Assembly (NCBI GenBank): GCA_022360655.1
Contig: JAKSCK010000240.1
Coordinates: 1 to 64,000, forward strand
Source: Spirochaetales bacterium
GTDB lineage: Bacteria; Spirochaetota; Spirochaetia; DSM-2461
Reading direction: 5' to 3'
Length of the DNA stretch: 64,000 bases
A program made the translations under genes and the position numbers. The notes below the pieces were generated by a model. It was not told where the DNA came from and did no database searches. It saw only the letters and a program-made list of their open reading frames with translations. This document shows positions 7,965 through 14,232 of the stretch, one piece after another (the first letter of the stretch is position 1; each line of letters opens with the position of its first letter).

Positions 7965-8174
7965 TTATTGGCCTCCTCCCATAAAATAGAGGAATTCAAA
8001 TTCATCACCTTCTTTAACCTGCTGAGTGGAAAAAGAGGCACGATCAAGAATGCTTCCGTTTAGTTGCACCGATACCATGTCTGGATCAGGAACATCTTTT
8101 GTTTTGAGAAGCTCTTGTACGGTGATGGATTCTTGGTTAACGCTGTCTTTCTGACCATTGATGGATATGTTCAT
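7965..8174 (-). CDS. Ubiquitin-like sulfur-carrier protein (ThiS/MoaD family, HcyS-like)
   Basis: This 69-residue protein is a ThiS/MoaD-type beta-grasp carrier: MNISINGQ first strand, a helix with SITVQELLKTK, and the segment VSVQLNGSILDRASFSTQQVKEGD. It ends FMGGGQ rather than with a bare Gly-Gly, so the last residue must be removed before the glycine can be adenylated; the operon encodes a JAMM peptidase and an E1-like enzyme for these steps. In the Wolinella homocysteine pathway the carrier HcyS also needs such trimming. It is the first gene after the operon promoter, preceded by AAGGAGG. Confidence 0.9.
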   Translation of the reverse strand: MNISINGQKDSVNQESITVQELLKTKDVPDPDMVSVQLNGSILDRASFSTQQVKEGDEFEFLYFMGGGQ

Positions 8175-8261
8175 ATCGACCTCCTTGCTAAGGATTTAAG
8201 GTTCTTTCATCAAGGGAGACATTTCCACTGAAGAAGGAACGAATAATGATCTTTATATATG

Positions 8262-8289
8262 AGTATATCCCTAATGTATATAAAGTCAA
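8262..8289 (-). promoter_or_regulatory. Promoter of the sulfur operon
   Basis: On the minus strand TTGACT (8284-8289) and TATACT (8262-8267) are separated by 16 bases, close to the sigma-70 consensus. Transcription would begin near 8255 and leave an untranslated leader of about 80 bases before the carrier-protein ATG at 8174. I see no recognisable SAM riboswitch or other known leader structure in it. Confidence 0.7.
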
Positions 8290-8690
8290 GTCGAATAGTC
8301 GGGAATTGAATTAATTGCTGTGAAAGCCGAATCACTGCATGTGGGATGGGTTCTCCTTCTAAGAATTGATCCAAAACGATGGAGATCTTCCCCCAAATGC
8401 AGGTTTATCTCGAGTTTGTTATTGAATGGTTCAGACCATGCCCCTGGATAGGGATTGCTCAAAAAGTTGTTTTTAGCGCTGTGAGTTTCTTTACCGATGA
8501 GAGAGCATGGTTGTGATTGTGGTCTAGAAGAAAAATATATAAATGAACACATTTGAGATTAATGTATGACTAATGTTTGCGGATATAATATTGTTATTGC
8601 TTATAATAGAAGATATTAGAGCACTATATCTATTTTTATATTAAATAAACTATTGAAAATAAATGATCCTGCATTCGCCTTTTTTGTCCT
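8290..8690. other. Non-coding divergent intergenic region
   Basis: About 400 bases between the sulfur-operon promoter and the GntR gene hold no convincing gene. The part from about 8525 to 8660 is very AT-rich. A minus-strand open frame of 88 codons at 8286-8552 lacks a ribosome-binding site, overlaps the -35 box of the sulfur promoter and has no recognisable protein features, so I treat it as chance. Confidence 0.6.
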
Positions 8691-8716
8691 TTGAAAAAGA
8701 TGAAATTCTTTTTCAA
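8691..8716. promoter_or_regulatory. Perfect inverted repeat upstream of the GntR gene, candidate operator
   Basis: TTGAAAAAGA (8691-8700) and TCTTTTTCAA (8707-8716) form a perfect 10-bp inverted repeat with a 6-base spacer. It ends 9 bases before the proposed -35 box of the GntR/TRAP operon. Size and place fit an operator for the dimeric GntR/FCD regulator encoded next to it. A hairpin role is possible but there is no T-run of the usual kind. Confidence 0.5.
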
Positions 8717-8725
8717 AAATAATTC

Positions 8726-8754
8726 TTGACGTCTGATATTCTCTGCTCTACTCT
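8726..8754 (+). promoter_or_regulatory. Promoter of the GntR/TRAP operon
   Basis: TTGACG (8726-8731) and TACTCT (8749-8754) are spaced by 17 bases on the plus strand, followed 31 bases later by the gntR ATG at 8786. A perfect 12-base palindrome GTGATGCATCAC (8755-8766) directly follows the -10 box and would cover the start point, a second candidate operator. Confidence 0.55.
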
Positions 8755-8785
8755 GTGATGCATCACCAAGTGAGTCAGGAAGTCC

Positions 8786-9484
8786 ATGGGATCTGCAAAA
8801 ATAATCGTCTACAAAAAAATACTCGAAAAACTCTTCACACAAGAGCTTGATCCTGGAGAATCCATCAACCGCCGTGATCTGGCAGAAGAACTGATGGTTA
8901 GCATTTCCCCAGTGAATGAAGCCATGGCAATGTTGGAAACAGAAGGAATTGTTCAAACCATCCCTCGAAAAGGAACATTTGTGTCCATGTTGGACTGGAG
9001 GGATTTGATGGAAATCCTTGAACTTAGAGTTGCCATTGAATCACAAGCAGCACGGATTTATAGCGGTGAAATATTGAGGGAACAGAAAGACCAACTTCTT
9101 AGAATTGCAAAAGAAGTGGATGACGAATCAAAGAATTATATTGACCATGTTTATTCCGATATTATTTTTCATTATTCACTCATGGAACTTTCCGGAAATC
9201 GCCATTTAATGAATGTTTTTTCTTCTGTGATTACAAAGAGTTTTTTGCTTGTTAAACGTGTCATGATTGACGAAGGTGTAGCTGACGGTAATGCTCCACA
9301 TGTTGATTTGATTAATGAGCTTATGGATGCAAATCCTAGCTCTATTACGGATATTTTTTATAAGAATCTATTTGCTGGAAAACAGTATTTGCTGAACAAC
9401 AAAAACCAACAACCTCTGAAAGGCAGAATCAAAAGCTCAAGTTTGGATTATGTCCTTTCAATCATGAAGGGAATTAAGGAGTAA
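8786..9484 (+). CDS. GntR-family transcriptional regulator with FCD domain
   Basis: This 232-residue protein has an N-terminal winged helix (about 1-70; INRRDLAEELMVSISPVNEAM is the helix-turn-helix, split here for length as INRRDLAEEL and MVSISPVNEAM) and a C-terminal all-helical FCD domain (about 75-210; note HYSLMELSGN). FCD regulators bind small organic or sugar acids, often through a metal, and commonly repress the adjacent catabolic operon. It is the first gene of the aldolase/TRAP/lyase cluster and should autoregulate through the inverted repeats at 8691-8716 and 8755-8766. It is AT-rich like the rest of this island. Confidence 0.85.
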   Translation: MGSAKIIVYKKILEKLFTQELDPGESINRRDLAEELMVSISPVNEAMAMLETEGIVQTIPRKGTFVSMLDWRDLMEILELRVAIESQAARIYSGEILREQKDQLLRIAKEVDDESKNYIDHVYSDIIFHYSLMELSGNRHLMNVFSSVITKSFLLVKRVMIDEGVADGNAPHVDLINELMDANPSSITDIFYKNLFAGKQYLLNNKNQQPLKGRIKSSSLDYVLSIMKGIKE

Positions 9485-9489
9485 TTTAA

Positions 9490-10308
9490 TTGACAGGTAA
9501 GGATTTGCGCGATTTTTTAAATGATGGAAAGAGAGCCTATGGTTCTCTTATAGTAAACAATTCTCCTCGATTTGTTGGTGCTGCAAAGAGTATTGGTCTT
9601 GATTATGTCTTTATTGACACTGAACATATTTCACTGAGTCGACAAGATTTGTACTGGATGTGTGAAGGTTATGCCTCCGCTGGAATTCCTCCCATTGTAC
9701 GAATCCCTAATCATGACCCGAATTTTGCAACAATGGCGATTGATGCCGGTGCTTCTGGTGTTATGGTTCCCTATGTTGAAGAAGTTTCTCAGGTTGAGGA
9801 ACTTGTGAAGGCTGTAAAACTTAGACCTTATAAAGGTGTAAAAGCAGAACAGATTCTCCGCGATAGAACCTCTGTTTCTCAAAAAACTCAGGACTACATT
9901 GAGGAGTTCAATAAAAACCACATTCTTTTGATTAATATTGAAAGTAAACGTGCTGTTGAAAACCTTGAAAATCTGCTTGCTGTAGATGGAGTTGATGGCA
10001 TCATTATTGGTCCTCATGATCTTTCATGCAGTTATGAAATGCCTGAAGAATATCATAGCCAAGAATTTGTTGATCTTGTTTCATCTATCCTAAAGAAAAC
10101 ACGAGAATGTGGAAAATGGGCTGGTATTCATCAAACTTCAAACAACATGCAATCCATTAAGAAATGGTGCAATGATGGTGCCAATATCGTTTTGCATAAA
10201 GCCGATATAATTGCATTTGTTGAAAAACTAACTGATGACATCGCAGAGATTAAAAAAAGTGTTGATGGCCTTGATTCATCCACAGAGCGAGAAAACATAA
10301 ATATTTGA
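9490..10308 (+). CDS. HpcH/HpaI-family aldolase
   Basis: This 272-residue enzyme belongs to the HpcH/HpaI metal-dependent class II aldolases, which cleave 2-keto-3-deoxy acids such as 2-keto-3-deoxyglucarate into pyruvate plus an aldehyde. Visible residues are the IDTEH motif (His46), Arg71 in VRIPNH, GASGVMVPYV, and the metal ligands Glu151 (INIES) and Asp177 (IIGPHDLS). The start is a TTG, preceded by AAGGAG at good distance, 5 bases after the regulator's stop. It probably performs one carbon-carbon cleavage in the pathway for the compound taken up by the TRAP transporter that follows. Confidence 0.87.
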   Translation: MTGKDLRDFLNDGKRAYGSLIVNNSPRFVGAAKSIGLDYVFIDTEHISLSRQDLYWMCEGYASAGIPPIVRIPNHDPNFATMAIDAGASGVMVPYVEEVSQVEELVKAVKLRPYKGVKAEQILRDRTSVSQKTQDYIEEFNKNHILLINIESKRAVENLENLLAVDGVDGIIIGPHDLSCSYEMPEEYHSQEFVDLVSSILKKTRECGKWAGIHQTSNNMQSIKKWCNDGANIVLHKADIIAFVEKLTDDIAEIKKSVDGLDSSTERENINI

Positions 10309-10359
10309 TTTTTTGATCCAAAAGGATCTTGAATAATTCTCTGAAAATAGGAGTCTAAA

Positions 10360-11352
10360 ATGAAGAAAACTTTTATTGCAGCACTGATGCTGTCTGTTTT
10401 GGCAATTGGAGCTTTTGCTAATGGTGATGGTGAGAATGATGGAACAAAACCGTTTGTTCTTACCCTCGGAAATCAAGATGCACCAACCCATGTCTTCAAT
10501 CAAGCCTTGGAAGCAGCCTCTACTTACCTTGAAGAAATCTCTGATGGAACAATGAAGATTGAACTTTATCCTTCTTCTCAGTTAGGTGACTTCAAAGCAA
10601 CAACAGCTCAGGTTATGGAAGGTGAATTGGATATGGCTGGTAACGGCTACCCCGATATGAGCTTCCTCATCCCTGAGTTGCAGGTGATTGGCGCTCCCTA
10701 TGTGGTTGGAAGCTATGAGCACCTTTTGAAGATCCTTGAGAGCGACTATGGCAAGAAGATGGATGCTGCTATGGTTGAAAAGGGAATTCGAATGATTGAC
10801 TGTTGGTACTTTGGTACCCGTCAAACCACTTTGAATAAACCTGTTGAAAGCATCGAAGATCTGAATGGTGTCAAACTCCGTACTCCTGATGTGGACTTCC
10901 TTGTGGCATATGCACAGGCTGTTGGTGCCATTGCATCTCCCATTGCATTTAGTGAGCTGTACCTTTCTCTTCAGACAAACCAGGTTGATGGTCAGGAAAA
11001 TCCCCTTCCAACTATCAATGCTAATAAGTTCTATGAGATTCAGAAGCATATCGCTTTGACAAACCATTTCATTGCAACAAAAGCTATTCTTGTTAGCGAA
11101 AAAACTTGGCAGAAAATGAATGATCAGCAACGAGAGTGGTTGACTGAGGCTATTCACTATGCCCGTGAAATTAACAACAGTGCAATCTTTGAGGAAGAGT
11201 CTGGTCTTATTGAAGAACTTGAATCTGAGCGTGGAGTCACTTTCTATCGACCCGATCTTGCCCCCTTCAAAGCCGGGATGAAACCCTATTATGACAAGCT
11301 TGAAGCACGATTCGGTGATGGAATTGTGTCTGAGCTCCAGTCTCTTGAGTAG
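10360..11352 (+). CDS. dctP: TRAP transporter solute-binding protein (DctP family)
   Basis: This 330-residue periplasmic protein has a typical signal peptide (MKKTFIAALMLSVLAIGAFA). The DctP fold is clear from MSFLIPELQVIGAPYVVG, the carboxylate-binding arginine in GVKLRTPDV, and the hinge-region motif SLQTNQVDGQENPLPTI. TRAP binding proteins capture organic or sugar acids through that arginine. A strong hairpin at 11365-11385 separates it from the membrane subunit genes, as is common for binding-protein genes that must be expressed more highly. The specific ligand cannot be read from the sequence; the nearby aldolases point to a keto-sugar acid. Confidence 0.92.
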   Translation: MKKTFIAALMLSVLAIGAFANGDGENDGTKPFVLTLGNQDAPTHVFNQALEAASTYLEEISDGTMKIELYPSSQLGDFKATTAQVMEGELDMAGNGYPDMSFLIPELQVIGAPYVVGSYEHLLKILESDYGKKMDAAMVEKGIRMIDCWYFGTRQTTLNKPVESIEDLNGVKLRTPDVDFLVAYAQAVGAIASPIAFSELYLSLQTNQVDGQENPLPTINANKFYEIQKHIALTNHFIATKAILVSEKTWQKMNDQQREWLTEAIHYAREINNSAIFEEESGLIEELESERGVTFYRPDLAPFKAGMKPYYDKLEARFGDGIVSELQSLE

Positions 11353-11364
11353 TCTCTAAGTAAA

Positions 11365-11385
11365 GCGCCCCCATTTTGGGGGCGC
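11365..11385 (+). terminator. Intercistronic stem-loop after dctP
   Basis: GCGCCCCC (11365-11372) and GGGGGCGC (11378-11385) form a perfect 8-bp GC-rich stem with a 5-base loop ATTTT. It is followed by ATTGTAAGG rather than a T-run, so it should stabilise dctP mRNA or terminate only partly, keeping the binding protein in excess over DctQ and DctM. Confidence 0.65.
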
Positions 11386-11401
11386 ATTGTAAGGATGAGT
11401 T

Positions 11402-11881
11402 ATGTTCTTTGAAAAGAAAAGCTCCGTTTTCGCGTTGTTCTTCTTGTTTTTGATTCTTTTATTGCAAATATTCTCCCGACTTTTTTCCCGTTTTATGCCA
11501 ATTAATCCTCCCATTTGGACCGAGGAACTTGCACGATGGACCTATGTTTGGATGGTGGGATTAGCACTGGGAGAATTAGAACGATCCGATGCTAATCTTA
11601 AAGTAACAATACTCTACGATTGGTTTCCCAAAAAAATGAAAATTGTATTGGATTGGATCTTTGATGTTTTTTGGTTTGGATTCTCTACATTTATTCTTTT
11701 TATTGCATTCAAAGAAGTGATGAGAAATCTTGCAACAAGTGCCACCATACTCCCCATGCCACGCGCTTGTTTTTACGCAGCATTTCTTGTTGGTTTTATA
11801 TTTACCCTGATTCGAATTGGTGAACGTATGATTCGAAGGCTAAAGGGAACTGATCGCATCCAATTGGAGAAGGAGAACTAG
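11402..11881 (+). CDS. dctQ: TRAP transporter small permease (DctQ)
   Basis: This 159-residue membrane protein has four hydrophobic segments (about 8-26, 43-62, 80-103 and 121-141) and the DctQ-typical segment PIWTEELARWTYVWMVGLA followed by LGELERSDANLKV. It works with DctM to pass the substrate delivered by DctP through the inner membrane, driven by a sodium or proton gradient. The gap to dctM is only 4 bases. Confidence 0.9.
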   Translation: MFFEKKSSVFALFFLFLILLLQIFSRLFSRFMPINPPIWTEELARWTYVWMVGLALGELERSDANLKVTILYDWFPKKMKIVLDWIFDVFWFGFSTFILFIAFKEVMRNLATSATILPMPRACFYAAFLVGFIFTLIRIGERMIRRLKGTDRIQLEKEN

Positions 11882-11885
11882 TTTT

Positions 11886-13163
11886 ATGGGTGTTGCATTA
11901 CTCGTTGCCGGTTGGCTCTTTCTGACATTTCTTGGTTTGCCAGTTGCCGTTTCATTGATTACATCATGCATAACATTTATGCTTTTTGAAGGGTATGGGA
12001 TTCCCTTTGTTGTTCAGCGAATGGCTGATAACTTGAATAGTTTTCCTCTCCTTGCGGTACCTCTTTTTATATTTGCAGGGCAGCTTTTTAATAGTGCTGG
12101 AATCAGTACAAAGCTTTTTAACTTCACGAAGAAATTAATTGGCCACATTCCTGGTGGACTGGGACATGTTAACGTTTTGGTGAGTGTTTTCTTTTCGGGT
12201 ATGTCTGGTTCTGCTCTTGCCGATTCTGGCGGATTGGGCTTGATAGAAATTAAAGCCATGCGAGATGCTGGTTTTGATGATGAATTCTCTGGATGTGTCA
12301 CGTCCGCTTCTTCTATCATTGGTCCCATTATTCCTCCATCTATCACCATGGTGATGTATGGTGTTTTAACCAATACTTCTACTGGTAAACTCTTTTTAGG
12401 CGGAATTGTTCCCGGTCTTTTGCTGGCCTTTTCTCTCATGGTGATGGTGTATGTTCTTTCTGTTAAGAATAATTATCCAGTTTCTCCTAAAAGCACATGG
12501 AAAGAAATCTGGTTTTCTTATAAAGAATCTTTTTGGGCACTTCTTACTCCTCTGATTATCATTGCAGGTATTTTTAGTGGCCTTTTCTCCCCCACAGAAG
12601 CGGCTGCAATTACAGTGCTCTATGCCATTGCCATTGATTTACTTGTTTACAAAGAACTGACATTGAAGAAGTTTATTTCTGATCTTGGTGAAACGGTCAA
12701 AATGTCTGCATCTATAGGATTATTAGTTGCTGCAGTTGGACTTTTTGGATACATCATTTCTCGAGAAAGAGTGCCTCAGATTGTGACGGAGTTTATTCTG
12801 TCTTATGTGGATTCACAATTAGGATTTTTCTTTATTTCTACAATTCTTATACTCGTGCTTGGTGCATTTATTGAATCGATGGCCATTTTATTGATGGTTG
12901 TTCCCATTTTAGCTCCAATTGCGGCATCCTTTGGGATTGATCCAATTCATTATGGTGTCATTATTGTGCTGAATTTGATGATAAGCACTCTCACTCCTCC
13001 AATGGGTGTCTCATTGTTTGTTGTTTCGAAAGTTGGTGATATACCATTCTTTAATCTAGCAAGATCCATAATTAAATGGCTAATTCCAATTTATATTGCA
13101 CTAATAGTTCTTGTGTTAGTGCCCGAAATTGTAACTTTTATTCCTAATCTTTCTGGACTCTAA
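11886..13163 (+). CDS. dctM: TRAP transporter large permease (DctM)
   Basis: The 425-residue protein is a full-length DctM with about twelve membrane segments. Characteristic motifs are SVFFSGMSGSALADSGGLG, IIGPIIPPSITMVMYG, GLFSPTEAAAITVLYA and MISTLTPPMGVSLFVV. It forms the ion-coupled channel of the TRAP system. A perfect 14-bp hairpin follows 6 bases after the stop codon, before the lyase gene. Confidence 0.93.
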   Translation: MGVALLVAGWLFLTFLGLPVAVSLITSCITFMLFEGYGIPFVVQRMADNLNSFPLLAVPLFIFAGQLFNSAGISTKLFNFTKKLIGHIPGGLGHVNVLVSVFFSGMSGSALADSGGLGLIEIKAMRDAGFDDEFSGCVTSASSIIGPIIPPSITMVMYGVLTNTSTGKLFLGGIVPGLLLAFSLMVMVYVLSVKNNYPVSPKSTWKEIWFSYKESFWALLTPLIIIAGIFSGLFSPTEAAAITVLYAIAIDLLVYKELTLKKFISDLGETVKMSASIGLLVAAVGLFGYIISRERVPQIVTEFILSYVDSQLGFFFISTILILVLGAFIESMAILLMVVPILAPIAASFGIDPIHYGVIIVLNLMISTLTPPMGVSLFVVSKVGDIPFFNLARSIIKWLIPIYIALIVLVLVPEIVTFIPNLSGL

Positions 13164-13169
13164 TATATC

Positions 13170-13207
13170 ATCATTCAATCCTCTGAATTTACGGAGGATT
13201 GAATGAT
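13170..13207 (+). repeat. Perfect 14-bp inverted repeat between dctM and the lyase gene
   Basis: ATCATTCAATCCTC (13170-13183) pairs perfectly with GAGGATTGAATGAT (13194-13207) around a 10-base loop. No T-run follows, so this is more likely an mRNA-stabilising hairpin or an operator than a full terminator. It separates the transporter genes from the final lyase gene by 120 bases. Confidence 0.6.
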
Positions 13208-13283
13208 GGTGATTGGTGTTAAAACCAGAAACGATTTTGCCGTTCAAAGAGAATGCTCAAGATGATATTTTTGGGGAAATAGT

Positions 13284-14165
13284 ATGAATAAACTCGATGG
13301 TTGTTATGTAGCTGGTTTGACTCCCTTTAAAGCTGATCAGGCCTTGGATTTTGATCTTCATCAGAGACTTTTAAAATTCAATATACAAGAAGGTTTTGAT
13401 GGAGTTTATCTAAATGGGAGCACTGGTGAATTTCCATTTTTGAGTATTGAGGAACGTAAGCAATTGCTGGAAAATGCTGTTGACGCGATTGGTGAAAAAG
13501 GAAAAATCCTCTGTCATGTAGGTGCGATAGGAACTCTTCCTTCAATTGAACTTGCTCAACATGCACAAGAGCATGGCGCTGATGCGATATCATCCATTCC
13601 GCCATTCTATTTCCAATACCAAAAAATGGAAGTGATGGATTATTTTTCGCGATTGGCTGATTCAGTGGATATTCCAGTCATTCTGTATAATTTTCCAAAA
13701 CTAAGTGGCTTTGATATCACACCGGATGATGTTCGAAAGCTTCAAGAAAAACACCAGAACATTGTTGGAATAAAATTTACATCAAAAGAATTGGATAAAA
13801 TTCCAGAATTCAGAACAGTTTCTGATGATTTTATGATTTTTAACGGTTTTGATGAGTTATTCTCTGCAGGACATATTATGGGAGCCACAGGAGCTATTGG
13901 CAGTACCTATAACATTATGGGGGAAAAGTTTATTCAATTAAAGAAGCGACTGAATCTTGGTGATATGAATGGTTCTTCAGAACTCCAATCAGAAATTTGT
14001 AATGTCATCAATCAATTGCTCTCGTTTCCCTTTATGCCCGCATTGAAGCATATCATGTCTCTTAAAGGGGTGGATTGTGGACGATGCCGAGAACCTTTTC
14101 GAGAGCTTGATACGGATGAAAAACAAAGACTCCATCAGCTATTTGCCGATTGCATTGGAAACTGA
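13284..14165 (+). CDS. DapA/NanA-family aldolase (dihydrodipicolinate synthase superfamily lyase)
   Basis: This 293-residue protein is a class I aldolase of the DapA superfamily: GSTGE at 45-49, catalytic Tyr135 in LYNFP, and Schiff-base Lys164 in GIKFTS. The segment YNFPKLSGFDIT is nearer to N-acetylneuraminate lyase and 2-keto-3-deoxygluconate aldolase relatives than to lysine-pathway DapA, and the gene lies beside a TRAP transporter and an FCD regulator. It probably releases pyruvate from a 2-keto acid. Sialic acid is one possible substrate, since NanR is also an FCD regulator and sialic-acid TRAP systems exist, but no nanE or nanK is present here. Confidence 0.82.
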   Translation: MNKLDGCYVAGLTPFKADQALDFDLHQRLLKFNIQEGFDGVYLNGSTGEFPFLSIEERKQLLENAVDAIGEKGKILCHVGAIGTLPSIELAQHAQEHGADAISSIPPFYFQYQKMEVMDYFSRLADSVDIPVILYNFPKLSGFDITPDDVRKLQEKHQNIVGIKFTSKELDKIPEFRTVSDDFMIFNGFDELFSAGHIMGATGAIGSTYNIMGEKFIQLKKRLNLGDMNGSSELQSEICNVINQLLSFPFMPALKHIMSLKGVDCGRCREPFRELDTDEKQRLHQLFADCIGN

Positions 14166-14178
14166 GCTGTAATTGGAT

Positions 14179-14204
14179 CATGGATCCCCCCCTTCCGGGG
14201 GCAT
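14179..14204. terminator. Possible terminator between convergent genes
   Basis: Between the stop codons of the lyase (plus, 14165) and alcohol dehydrogenase (minus, 14233) lies TCATGGATCCCCCCC then TTCC then GGGGGCATGA, giving a GC-rich stem with a bulge. It lacks a T-run on either side, so this is a weak call based mainly on position. Confidence 0.35.
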
Positions 14205-14232
14205 GAAAACATTGGTTTGCCGATGCCAGTTT

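Noticed and set aside
8175-8260. Possible SAM or other sulfur-related riboswitch in the leader of the sulfur operon
   Set aside because: The leader of about 80 bases shows no SAM-I, SAM-II or cobalamin core and no terminator/antiterminator pair.
8286-8552. 88-codon minus-strand open frame in the intergenic region
   Set aside because: It overlaps the -35 box of the sulfur-operon promoter, has no ribosome-binding site and shows no protein-like pattern.
10315-10328. GATCC-AAAA-GGATC hairpin before dctP
   Set aside because: The stem has only 5 base pairs and no T-run or operator symmetry beyond that, so it is probably chance.
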